Shown here piece by piece: positions 21,450 to 30,005 of a stretch of 36,448 nucleotides of DNA. The notes beneath the pieces were generated by a model. The model was not told the DNA's origin and searched no databases. It worked only from the letters and a program-made list of their open reading frames with translations. The stretch's first letter is position 1. Each line of letters begins with the position of its first letter. This DNA is from Nemertoderma westbladi (lineage: Eukaryota > Xenacoelomorpha > Nemertodermatida > Nemertodermatidae): assembly GCA_032718475.1 (NCBI GenBank), contig JAUCBJ010006491.1:1-36448 (forward strand), in the 5' to 3' direction. Made by a program: the position numbers and the translations under genes.

Positions 21450-21455
21450 ACTTAC
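21450..21455 (-). promoter_or_regulatory. Candidate 5' splice donor of a non-coding leader exon, gene A
   Basis: On the minus strand, ACCATGACTCG is followed by GTAAGT, and the same sequence is present in copy B at 36028-36033. It lies about 55 nt after a TATAAATA box. Joining it to a weak acceptor near 21175 would put a stop soon after this ATG, so the exon would be 5' UTR or an upstream ORF. This is only a candidate. Confidence 0.3.
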
Positions 21456-21510
21456 CGAGTCATGGTAGATAAAATATATGTAATAATTGTTTACTAGCTA
21501 TAGTTTATTT

Positions 21511-21518
21511 TATTTATA
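21511..21518 (-). promoter_or_regulatory. TATA-like box upstream of fibrinogen-related gene A
   Basis: TATAAATA on the minus strand, conserved in copy B (36089-36096), about 410 bp upstream of the start codon. It would serve a short leader exon ending at the candidate donor near 21455. Confidence 0.35.
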
Positions 21519-22370
21519 AAGTAGAAAACTAAACATTCAACAATAAAAAACATTCTAAAATATCTTGATTGTATGGAACATGTCAAAATAAATGTACAAT
21601 AATATAATAAAAGCCAGGAAAAACAATTTAACTTAAATTAATTTATGTTCCGTAACAAAACACTGGCATTATTTTCCTAAATTGGGTGTAAACATACGGT
21701 AGTGAAACCATAAATATAAAAATAAAAATGCAAACCTGTATTATTTTACAACGGAACTGCAACTAATAAAAGATTCTAGAACAGGGAATTATTATGGTAA
21801 CAAATAAATTTATCATGAATAGGTAGACCAAAAGGATTGTAGCGGAATTTTTAAGTATTTTGTTAAACGGCTAGGAATTGGAATTGGAATTATTTTATTG
21901 ACATCAAAATATGAAAACAATACGAAAGTAAATGTGGTATGGAGTATAGACAAACACCGCTCCAGAGTTCTCCAGTGTTCTAGAATATCGAAAAAAAATG
22001 AAGAGAGCTGCTGAGTTAACGCTGGTTAAAGTAAGCAATAATAACTAACGCACGTAGGCCTTTGTCTTGATTGAGATATGACAACAGACACGTCATTGTA
22101 ATTTGAAATCCTGGCCTCTCATTGGCTAGTAACTGGCTGAGCTATAATAATTAAATTGATGAATGTGAATGAAAATGAAATTAAGATTGGTTCGCTTATG
22201 AAGTTATCGGTATTATTAATAGTTAATATTGTTAATTGTTAATAACGGAAATATTGTTGTAAATTCGTTAAAGTGCATTGGTAGTAGGTATCCATAATTG
22301 GTATTCATATTACGTGTTATTCATACTTGGTATTCATATTACGTGTTATTCATAATTGCACAGAATTCGA

Positions 22371-22490
22371 CGGCTTTTGACAATAATTCCAATTTCAGAT
22401 AATTCAACAGAATCAATTGTAAAGGCATTCTTCTTCAATTGGGTTGGTCGTTTTGGAGTTCCTAAAATAATTGTTTCTGATAGGGGAGCA
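22371..22490 (+). pseudogene. Integrase core fragment of a Gypsy-type retrotransposon
   Basis: Forty uninterrupted codons contain TESIVKAFFFNWVGRFGVP followed by KIIVSDRGA, which is the stretch around the second catalytic Asp of the Gypsy/Ty3-type integrase core. The fragment stops exactly where repeat R1 starts (TAG at 22491), and no other part of the element is seen. It is a relic unrelated to the BEL-type element next to it. Confidence 0.75.
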
Positions 22491-22492
22491 TA

Positions 22493-22497
22493 GTTAA
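22493..22497. repeat. Target-site duplication GTTAA, left
   Basis: GTTAA directly precedes the LTR and is repeated at 30006-30010 after the other LTR. Five-base duplications are normal for BEL/Pao elements. The intact paralogous site is seen at 16549-16553. Confidence 0.85.
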
Positions 22498-23065
22498 TGT
22501 GACGGGATCCAGATGGGATCCCGGTTTATCCGGTTGTCAGTTCACGCGTCCCCGCCGTGTGTGAAGAGTAAAAGAGTTTCGGATGTTCGACGTGTATAAT
22601 GTTTGGGTATATGGATGTAGATACGGTATAATGGTGGACAAAGTTATTGCATATGGAAGGCGGGAGACGGTAATTGAAATCCCGGTACTTCCCTAACTAA
22701 ACTATTGTAAGCTACAGTAACACCAGTAACTAGCACTGAGATAACTGAACTGATATGATTACAGGTTACTGGTTATATTGCACGGTGGCCTTATTGCTAC
22801 TCAATCGATGCCTTTCCCCCCTCTGATTGGCTAATACCCCTGTTGGCACCCTTTGCCCCCCTCTGAAGTGCTTCCCTTCGCCCTTGCTGTTCTCTCTCTG
22901 TTAGGGGGTTTGGCCCCTGACCCTTATTGTGTGTGTCTCCTTTGGGGCCTATTGTCCCCGTTTACTGGGCTGACACGAGGTTGATTGGTAATCAACCTCG
23001 TGCTCCCAATATTGCTTTATGGCTCACTTTATGGGGTTTGGTGAGGCGGAATTGATTCGCTAACA
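22498..23065 (-). repeat. 3' LTR of the BEL-like element
   Basis: 568 bp, TG...CA ends. It differs from the other LTR at two positions: C/T in the GGAAGG(C/T)GGGAG word near 22661, and TT/CT in GGCTCAC near 23029. It contains a 13-bp perfect stem with a 3-nt loop (22974-23002). Confidence 0.93.
22974..23002. promoter_or_regulatory. Perfect 13-bp stem, 3-nt loop inside the LTR
   Basis: CACGAGGTTGATT is followed by GGT and then its reverse complement. The same structure is in the 5' LTR at 29914-29942. In the sense direction it lies about 64-92 bases from the LTR start, in probable U3. The role is unknown. Confidence 0.6.
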
Positions 23066-23074
23066 CTCCCCCCC
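23066..23074 (-). promoter_or_regulatory. Polypurine tract GGGGGGGAG
   Basis: A purine run directly abuts the 3' LTR in the sense direction, as required for plus-strand priming. It is preceded by a hairpin. Confidence 0.75.
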
Positions 23075-23103
23075 ATGCTATCTTCCCGGTGAGAAGATAG
23101 CAT
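23075..23103. promoter_or_regulatory. 11-bp hairpin adjacent to the polypurine tract
   Basis: ATGCTATCTTC, a 7-nt loop, and GAAGATAGCAT pair perfectly. The position immediately before the polypurine tract may expose or protect the priming site; that is inference. Confidence 0.55.
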
Positions 23104-24264
23104 CAACCACTAAGTGCGCTTCAATTCCGCTGGAACTCGATCTATTATCGGGTGTGGGGTGGAGTTATTTTCTTGGAGTCGGCTTTCCAGGCCGCTCCCT
23201 ATGGGTATGATCTCACTACCCTCTGGCGTCTCGTGTCGGGCCGATCGTGCGCTTCTCTCACACAATTTTTGTTTCCCCGACACTCTCACCGCTCTAACTC
23301 CGCTCTCTGACTCAACTCGCTCTTGCCCTCTCCCCACACCTGAATCGCACACCTCTCTCTCGCCAACAGCTCCTTTCACTATCTCCTCTCTACTCCCTGC
23401 CACTCTTTAAGGCCCTGACCTCTAATGCTACCCCTGTGCTATCATACTATCTACCTACTATTCACTTGCTAACTATCTAACTCTCTTACTAACTTTAACT
23501 ATCTCTCTAAGCCTACTAACTTTAACTCTAACTCTTCTACTACGTGGTGCTTAGGGTGCCCACAACCCTCTGCTACTACCTCCATCTACGTGGCGCTTGC
23601 GGTGCCCACAACCACTCTACTACTAACTCTAACTAAAACCCTCTATCTACGTGGCGCTTGTGGTGCCCACAACCACTCTACTATCTACCCTCTACTACTC
23701 TACTACCTGGCACCCTATGTGCCCTCTCTACTACTCTACTCTGTGGCACCATATGTGCCCGTCTCTACTACTCTAACACTCTAACTCTACTACCTGGCAC
23801 CCTATGTGCCCTCTCTACTACTCTACTCTCTGGCACCCTATGTGCCCTCTCTACTACTCTACTCTATCTACTTCAACTCTTCTACTACGTGGCGCTTGCG
23901 GTGCCCACAACCACTCTCTGCTACTACTTTCTACGTGGCGCTTCCGGTGCCCACAACCACTCTCTCCTACTACTTGTGGCATGACAATATGCCACACTCC
24001 CTTACCCCGCCGCCTTCTAACTTAACTCCCGGTACTACGTACCCTCTACTCCCGTGGTATGTTTATACCACACTCCCTATACTCCGCCGCCTTCTAACTT
24101 CTCTACTTACTATCCTTTACTACTTCTAACTTCTACTAACTGTTACTTTCTTATTTTATTATTTAATTATTTTATTTAATTAATTAAATAATTATTTGTG
24201 TGGGAAGGGCGTCTCGCCCTCATTCCCACCCCCCTCAGTCCAAAATATTGGACGACTAAACCTC
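23104..24264 (-). other. 3' non-coding region of the LTR element with hairpin repeats
   Basis: Between the last stop and the polypurine tract lies 1.16 kb that is pyrimidine-rich on the + strand. It has degenerate repeats with CTACTACTCTA runs. Several short hairpins are embedded: GGCAC/GTGCC stems at 23709-23723, 23745-23759, 23796-23810 and 23832-23846; GTGGCAT/ATGCCAC at 23976-23995; GGTAC/GTACC at 24031-24043; GTGGTAT/ATACCAC at 24054-24071. No domain-bearing frame was found. This is the place where pol would be expected in a full element. Confidence 0.6.
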
Positions 24265-27156
24265 CTAACTAGGGCGATTCTTCCAACAGGCACTCTCCCA
24301 CTGCTGCTCTTGTAGGTCCTGTAGGATTCGCCGCACTCTCTTCGCCAATTCCATCTCACCAGGAATTGGTTCTCCCTCTTCTGCCACCCTGAAATCGGGT
24401 CTCTCCGCCGCCTTCTTAACTAGCTCATCTCCTGGCATCAAAATGCCACCTCCCTCCTTGTTGTCTCCCGCCGGCAGAATGAATAGAAAGTGAAAGAACA
24501 GGCAGAACAGTCGGTACAATAGTAGTCCTATCCCTTTCCGTCCTGCCTTCCTTCTCGACTCCCCCCTTGTTGGTATGCCTCCAACCCGGACCTGCGTCTC
24601 TTCCGGACACTCCTCTGGACACTCCTCTAGACACTCCTTCCGACACTCCTCCGGGCACTCCCCCGGAGTGTTGTCCTCCGGACACCTCGCTGTCCGCTCC
24701 GCTCCATCTCCATACCGATGCTTGCTGGGAAACCTACTCTCCTCTGCCCACTTTCTTACCGTCACCTCCCTATCTGGCTCTACTATCTCCTGTTTCTCCT
24801 CTTCGTCCTCTGCGCCTGTGGTGCCTGGTAACATGCACCCTGATGTCTCTGTCACACTGCATGGGATCTTAGTTTTAACTGGGCCGCTAAGCATCCACCC
24901 GAACGGCGTGAGGATCGCCGTCGGATCCCGCTGCCTGTCTTCGCCGAAGACCGTCTTCGTTCTCTCGTGGGCCGTCGGGCAGTCCATCCCTACTATAATG
25001 GACACCTTCCTAACGTCCACCTTTGGTATTGAGAAATCGATACTACTATCGATACTATATTGTTCGACCTCAATGTTGGTTGGTCGCCTGGCATTGATGT
25101 TTATCGATTCTATGACGTGGATGGGGTCGATCGTCGCCCCATAGTCGTATCCCGGTGCAATCGCTGCTATCCTGCACCGCCCCGCCCTCGTCTCCAGGAC
25201 CTCATCTTTACTCGAGACGGTAGTCACCGCCATTCTATTTGGCCTTGTCTTTAGCCCTATCTCTTCGGCCACCCAGTTCTCCACCAGCGTGAAGGCTGCT
25301 CCGCTGTCAACCAGCATTAATGTCGTTACTGATCGACCGCCCTCTCCTGATATCTTTACTGGTACTACCCCGAGTAGTACTTTTCTCTTCTTCTTCTCTT
25401 CTGTCGTGCTTGTGGCCATTGCCTGGCCTCCAGTCTCGGACTCTCTAACTGCTGTTTCTCTACACTCTCCGGATCTGTGTCCTTCTACCACACATCGATG
25501 ACATAGTCCGTTCGCGTCTGTGTAGGCTATATGATCTTGTTTGGGCAACGCTTGCCAGTGCTTACAACTCCTGGTCTTATGTGTTCCATCCCGATGTAAT
25601 TGACATTCGAATCCTGGATCATAGCGTTCCCTGTATAGTCCCTCACGTATCGCGCCTAGGTTTATATGTACCGATTTAGTGTTTTGGTTGTCTGTATTCG
25701 GCCTACTGGGTACATTGGGATTATGTTTATTTATGGTGTTATTTTCTTTCTGTCCCCGCCACGGTGTGGCCCTACTACCAGCTAACTGTGGACTGGTAGT
25801 CCCCTGTGTGGCCGCATGTGGTAGTGACTGTCCCACTCCCGAGAATGGGTCTATCGGATTATATTCGGGTTCAGGCCAGTTGTATTCGGTCTTAGGTGCC
25901 TTCCCCAAACTATCCTCGCTATAGACTGGGTCTGTTATTAATTCGGCTTCATAGTTGAGGAAGCTCGACATCTCTTCTAAGCCCGGTTCCGCACCCTTCT
26001 TCTCCCGTGTGGAGAAGGCTATCTTCCTCCACTTCCTTCGTAACCAGATCGGCAGTGCCTGCGCTATCGTGGTGATGTTGTTAGACGCGTTGAGTTCGTA
26101 TGGTGCGTCTAGCGTCTTTAACACGATTAACGCCTTCTCGACCTTGTTTGCAAAGGTCCTTATGCTAACGGGATTCTCCTGTAGGCCATCCGATGTTATG
26201 CCTCTCAGGGTTTGCCGGATGATCTTGGCCGGGTGCCCGTATTCCCTATCTAGCGCCCGCCATGCTGTCGTGAAGCCGCCCTCGATGCCCTGGTATTGCC
26301 TCACGATGTCGTATGCTGGGCCTCCTGTATATACTTGCAGATATTTTAGGCACTCCGCCTGCGTCAAGTTCTTACTTAATATTTCGTTACTATACATACG
26401 CCGAAACTGTAGGTATTCTTCCGGCCTACTCCCATCGAATTTAAATGGTTCCACGGGTGGTAACTCGATCCTAGTTTTTAACGCATCGATCAATGTGGCC
26501 ATTCCCATCGCTTGCGCTTCTAATGGGTTCGATGGATGTTGTATAGTTTCTCCTGTTGGGTGCGGTCCGTCCGTCCTATCTGTTGTTGTCCTTTGCGTCG
26601 GATATATCATTGGGGGTAACGGCCCCCTCCATATTTCCGTGTCGCATGATCTGTTCTCGTCCAAGGGGTTCGATGTTCTCGCTCCTATTGGGGTATATTG
26701 TTGATATTGTGATGGGGGAATGTCACCCTGTCCCCCTCCCATCGGTATGTTTGGTACTGGGGTTGATGTTAATATATTGGGGCCCATACATCTATCTGCA
26801 ATAATTCCCCCCTCCCCTGGATATATGTTGTGTCCCTGGAAATTATAGTCATGCTGCTGTACCGGTACCGATATAGGCCTATTCACTTCTTGCCTACCTA
26901 CCGGTATGTACTCCGCGACTTCCGGGTTTAATCCCGTCGTCCGCGCTACCCTATCTCTCCCAGCATGGCCTATAATAGTATGTGCAGTAAGGCCTACAGT
27001 ATGTCCTGCAGTCTGCATGTGCCCTTCCGAATCGAAGTTTATTCTTCTCGAATCTCGAATCTCCCCGCGACTACCGTACTCTCGATCGGCAGCTATATCA
27101 CGTCGGGAAGTTTCTCTTCGATCCCCACTCCTGTTCTCTTCTTCGTATCGGTACAT
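24265..27156 (-). CDS. Gag (DUF1759-like), zinc knuckles and aspartic protease of BEL-like element
   Basis: A frame of 963 residues. Residues 1-215 are low-complexity. About 235-400 is a DUF1759-like Gag domain (VEPFKFDGSRPEEYLQF at the start, then AWRALDREYG). Zinc-binding residues follow: C518/H521/H526/C531, then a CCHC knuckle C552-x2-C555-x4-H560-x4-C565. A DUF1758-like protease has LVDSGA (catalytic Asp617) and the characteristic LTPFGWMLSGP near 749-759. In BEL/Pao elements a linker to reverse transcriptase comes next. Here a different tail of about 200 residues follows: an ECPEEC-type Cys repeat (834-853), a hydrophobic segment (about 876-896) and a charged end. The frame is open for 55 codons upstream of this Met, to a TGA at 27322-27324, and is in phase with the frame beyond it. 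Retroelement family assignment is strong; the function of the tail is unknown. Confidence 0.85.
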   Translation of the reverse strand: MYRYEEENRSGDRRETSRRDIAADREYGSRGEIRDSRRINFDSEGHMQTAGHTVGLTAHTIIGHAGRDRVARTTGLNPEVAEYIPVGRQEVNRPISVPVQQHDYNFQGHNIYPGEGGIIADRCMGPNILTSTPVPNIPMGGGQGDIPPSQYQQYTPIGARTSNPLDENRSCDTEIWRGPLPPMIYPTQRTTTDRTDGPHPTGETIQHPSNPLEAQAMGMATLIDALKTRIELPPVEPFKFDGSRPEEYLQFRRMYSNEILSKNLTQAECLKYLQVYTGGPAYDIVRQYQGIEGGFTTAWRALDREYGHPAKIIRQTLRGITSDGLQENPVSIRTFANKVEKALIVLKTLDAPYELNASNNITTIAQALPIWLRRKWRKIAFSTREKKGAEPGLEEMSSFLNYEAELITDPVYSEDSLGKAPKTEYNWPEPEYNPIDPFSGVGQSLPHAATQGTTSPQLAGSRATPWRGQKENNTINKHNPNVPSRPNTDNQNTKSVHINLGAIREGLYRERYDPGFECQLHRDGTHKTRSCKHWQALPKQDHIAYTDANGLCHRCVVEGHRSGECRETAVRESETGGQAMATSTTEEKKKRKVLLGVVPVKISGEGGRSVTTLMLVDSGAAFTLVENWVAEEIGLKTRPNRMAVTTVSSKDEVLETRAGRCRIAAIAPGYDYGATIDPIHVIESININARRPTNIEVEQYSIDSSIDFSIPKVDVRKVSIIVGMDCPTAHERTKTVFGEDRQRDPTAILTPFGWMLSGPVKTKIPCSVTETSGCMLPGTTGAEDEEEKQEIVEPDREVTVRKWAEESRFPSKHRYGDGAERTARCPEDNTPGECPEECRKECLEECPEECPEETQVRVGGIPTRGESRRKAGRKGIGLLLYRLFCLFFHFLFILPAGDNKEGGGILMPGDELVKKAAERPDFRVAEEGEPIPGEMELAKRVRRILQDLQEQQWESACWKNRPS

Positions 27157-27321
27157 CCTGTACCCCTCTCGTGGCCTGCGGTGTGTTTCTCCGGGGCGAC
27201 GGCAATCTCCCGAAGTTCGACCCCACTGACTCTCCGTCTCAATCTCTACTACTGACGGCTCGCTATCCGTCCTTGCTCTCCTGTTGCTCCTAGCAACGAT
27301 TCTTCTACTCTCTCCACTTCT

Positions 27322-27819
27322 TCAATCTTCGACCTCTCTATTAAACTCTACTAATCTACTTCTATCTTCGACCTCTCTATTAAACTCTACTAATCTACTT
27401 CTATCTTTGACCTCTCTATTAAACTCTACTAATCTTCTCTCTTCTGACTGGGCTCGACGTTCCGTCGCCCGCCCTCTCGCGACGTCAACCTGTCTCTCTC
27501 TGCTCGATCGCACGCCGCTGGGGATACTCGCAATCCCCCTATTATTCTCCGTCGCCGGGTGTTGCGGTTTACCTAATTCGGCCCGCGCATTATCCGCCGA
27601 CGCCTGTGGGACACTCCCTGCCCCCCCTCTCTCGCTACTAATCTCTCGTGGTGGGGCGCCCGTAGCCCCCCCCCACCCGCCACTTCTAACTTCACTATCT
27701 CTCACTACACTTCTGCGTCCCTCTTGTCGGACATTTTCTACCCCCCTTCTCTCGCCACTGATCCTCCGTGGTGGGGCGCCCGTAGCCCCCCCCCCCCCAC
27801 TCGCCACATCTAACTTCAC
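27322..27819 (-). CDS. Bridging reading frame between the two Gag frames
   Basis: 165 codons from an ATG at 27819, ending in a TGA. It is rich in Arg, Glu and Gly and has three 39-bp repeats at the end (LVEFNREVE; 27328-27440). It is in phase with the large frame downstream, and it overlaps the end of the upstream frame in a different phase. A 120-bp duplication (around 27640-27720 and 27760-27840) includes a run of 9 C in one copy (27666-27674) and 13 C in the other (27786-27798). I think it is part of one polyprotein interrupted by a homopolymer shift and a stop, or reached by frameshifting and readthrough. Confidence 0.5.
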   Translation of the reverse strand: MKLDVASGGGGATGAPPRRISGERRGVENVRQEGRRSVVRDSEVRSGGWGGATGAPPREISSERGGAGSVPQASADNARAELGKPQHPATENNRGIASIPSGVRSSRERQVDVARGRATERRAQSEERRLVEFNREVKDRSRLVEFNREVEDRSRLVEFNREVED

Positions 27820-29362
27820 TATCTCTTACTACCCTTCTATACCCCTCTCTAGTCGACACACTATCTCTACTACGGCTGGGTCTATTCACCCCCGCCTCTC
27901 TCTCTACTACTGCGAGGCCTACCAGGCCCACCTCGGGTTGGCTCAACCCCGCTACCTCCTGCCTACCAACTACGTGGCCTACCAGGCCACCGTCGGGTTG
28001 GCTCAACCCCGCCACTTCCTGCCTACTAACTACGTGGTCTACCAGGCCGCCGTCTGCCGGGCTATACACGTCTGACACGCTCATATTAATAGCACCATTC
28101 CCAATATTATTTGTTAAATCAATTAAATTATTAGAATTTGAAACGGGATTATTATTTAAATTATTTAAGTTAGAATTATTATTATTTTCAAAATTTAAAT
28201 TGCTATTCGAATTATTTGAATTATTTTGATTATCCTGAATATTTGAATTAATATTATTATTTGAATTTAAACTTAAATTATTACTACCGGGTAAAATATT
28301 TCCTGTAATAAAGGGATTAGGGTTATTTACTACGGTACTAGTAATACCAATATTTCCTAACGCACTACTACTACTCCCCTCACCCGTACGGTTACTGTAC
28401 ATACTGTACGTGTACCGCACGCTCTGTTCTCTTGCCTCACGCTCTTCGCGTTCACTCTCTTGCTCCTTCCTTCCCCTCAGTCGCCACTCTAATTCTTCCA
28501 TTTTTAATTTATATGCCATGCGTTCACTCTCTCGCACCCGTCTTTCTTTTGCGGAGGATGTAGCAGACTTATCGGTTGCGACGGACTCCCGCCGCCCCTC
28601 CGTCCTACTAACTTTCCCCCGCTTTCCGGGGTTCTCGCTGACCGACGAGGCCGAATCCTCGGAGCTAACCTCGGATTCGCCCTCGTGCGGTCCCGCCCAA
28701 CCCACTAACTTAACTTCCCTGGCATCGACTAAGTATGGCCCTATGTACACTACACCAGGCCCCATACCCCTACGTTCCCATAGCCCAAACAGTTCGAAGG
28801 CAACCCCTCTCGCTCTCTCCTCGGCCAGTTCTCCCTGCCCAGAACGCACTAGGTAATCAAAGTATCTGTTCGACTCACCTAGTCGTCTCCTCAACTTCAC
28901 CTGGTCTATCTCAGCCCCTCCTCTAGCTTCCTTCAGTTGTTCCCGGGTCGCGGCGTAGGCTCGTCGGAGCCGGACGACCCCGACGTCCTCGTCGTCGACA
29001 TCTCCTCTCTCCCTCCGGGTTCGGCGTCGTACCGTCGGCTCCACTGTTGCCGTTCCGGTGGGCCGTCCGTCGCCCTCGGCCTCTCGCTGGCCGGCGACAT
29101 CGGCACATCGACCGCCGTCGTGTGTCGACTCGTCTTCCTCTCCTCCCGACTCGTCTCCTCTACTCGACTCGCTCTCTCGCTGTAGACGACCCCCCACATC
29201 TTGGTTCGCCGGGTTGCTCGTTGGCGTGGCGTCAACCTGCGTCGACGTGGTCGGCGTAGCATCGACCGGCGTCGTGGGTTCGTATCGTCTCGCCGTGGCC
29301 TCGCGGATCGTTAGATCGTCGTCCGGGGTCCGCGGCGGTGTCGTTCCTCTCTCTCGACTCAT
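27695..29362 (-). CDS. N-terminal Gag-like frame of the BEL-like element
   Basis: The first ATG after the 5' LTR (29362, 75 nt from the LTR edge) gives about 555 residues; the longer version starts at GTG. The N-terminal third is acidic and Arg-rich, followed by a helical, coiled-coil-like segment (REQLKEARGG then KLRRRLGESNRYFDYL). After a charged Glu/Arg region comes a long Asn/Ser-rich stretch encoded near 28090-28330, then tandem 20-residue repeats with LVGHVVGRQEVAGLSQP (27920-28070). The end is probably spurious: after the 13-G run (sense) the frame departs from the phase that a duplicated copy uses. There is no recognised domain, but position and composition fit the N-terminal part of Gag. 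Confidence 0.6.
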   Translation of the reverse strand: MSRERGTTPPRTPDDDLTIREATARRYEPTTPVDATPTTSTQVDATPTSNPANQDVGGRLQRESESSRGDESGGEEDESTHDGGRCADVAGQREAEGDGRPTGTATVEPTVRRRTRRERGDVDDEDVGVVRLRRAYAATREQLKEARGGAEIDQVKLRRRLGESNRYFDYLVRSGQGELAEERARGVAFELFGLWERRGMGPGVVYIGPYLVDAREVKLVGWAGPHEGESEVSSEDSASSVSENPGKRGKVSRTEGRRESVATDKSATSSAKERRVRESERMAYKLKMEELEWRLRGRKEQESEREEREAREQSVRYTYSMYSNRTGEGSSSSALGNIGITSTVVNNPNPFITGNILPGSNNLSLNSNNNINSNIQDNQNNSNNSNSNLNFENNNNSNLNNLNNNPVSNSNNLIDLTNNIGNGAINMSVSDVYSPADGGLVDHVVSRQEVAGLSQPDGGLVGHVVGRQEVAGLSQPEVGLVGLAVVEREAGVNRPSRSRDSVSTREGYRRVVRDSEVRCGEWGGGGYGRPTTEDQWREKGGRKCPTRGTQKCSER

Positions 29363-29437
29363 CTTCGTCTTTAGTGATTGGTGGCTGGTAGTCACTGAGT
29401 TTTAGTTAGCTAGGGCGGCAGCTCTGAGTTCAATTAC

Positions 29438-30005
29438 TGTGACGGGATCCAGATGGGATCCCGGTTTATCCGGTTGTCAGTTCACGCGTCCCCGCCGTGT
29501 GTGAAGAGTAAAAGAGTTTCGGATGTTCGACGTGTATAATGTTTGGGTATATGGATGTAGATACGGTATAATGGTGGACAAAGTTATTGCATATGGAAGG
29601 TGGGAGACGGTAATTGAAATCCCGGTACTTCCCTAACTAAACTATTGTAAGCTACAGTAACACCAGTAACTAGCACTGAGATAACTGAACTGATATGATT
29701 ACAGGTTACTGGTTATATTGCACGGTGGCCTTATTGCTACTCAATCGATGCCTTTCCCCCCTCTGATTGGCTAATACCCCTGTTGGCACCCTTTGCCCCC
29801 CTCTGAAGTGCTTCCCTTCGCCCTTGCTGTTCTCTCTCTGTTAGGGGGTTTGGCCCCTGACCCTTATTGTGTGTGTCTCCTTTGGGGCCTATTGTCCCCG
29901 TTTACTGGGCTGACACGAGGTTGATTGGTAATCAACCTCGTGCTCCCAATATTGCTTTATGGCTCACTCTATGGGGTTTGGTGAGGCGGAATTGATTCGC
30001 TAACA
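29438..30005 (-). repeat. 5' LTR of the BEL-like element
   Basis: 568 bp, same ends as the other LTR, two differences. It is followed on the right by the second GTTAA (30006-30010) and then the body of repeat R1 copy B. Confidence 0.93.

Larger units (their letters stand above)
21206..22370. other. Upstream flank of gene A, no further gene seen
   Basis: Up to about 21880 this is about 96% identical by eye to 35790-36441. Beyond that it holds a GGAATT run (about 21878-21897), a GTGTTCTAGAATATCG word also found at 31390, and a two-copy 29-bp tandem repeat at 22300-22357. No coding region. Confidence 0.6.
22498..30005 (-). mobile_element. Young BEL/Pao-like LTR retrotransposon without pol (Gag-Pro only)
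   Basis: A complete LTR-to-LTR unit of 7508 bp in minus orientation. The 568-bp LTRs start TGTTAGCG and end CGTCACA in the sense direction, and they differ at only two sites. A 5-bp GTTAA duplication flanks it. Coding content in sense order is an Asn-rich Gag-like frame, a short bridging frame, and a frame with a DUF1759-like Gag domain, zinc knuckles and a DUF1758-like aspartic protease. No reverse transcriptase, RNase H or integrase motif is present in any frame of the internal 6.4 kb. I could not find a standard primer-binding site: the base next to the 5' LTR is not TGG. It would need another element's polymerase to move. Confidence 0.88.

Noticed and set aside
23114-23403. Overlapping frames of about 97 codons on both strands
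   Set aside because: They lie in the biased, pyrimidine-rich 3' non-coding part of the LTR element and show no domain or start context.
25955-26704. Plus-strand frame of 249 codons within the LTR element
   Set aside because: It is the antisense shadow of the Gag-protease frame, which carries all domain motifs.
27284-28075. Plus-strand frame of 263 codons, Ser/Leu-rich
   Set aside because: Antisense to the Gag-like frames and their tandem repeats; no domain features.
29363-29437. tRNA primer-binding site after the 5' LTR
   Set aside because: No TGG start close to the LTR edge and no stretch I can match to a tRNA 3' end. An internal-tRNA or atypical primer remains possible but is unsupported.
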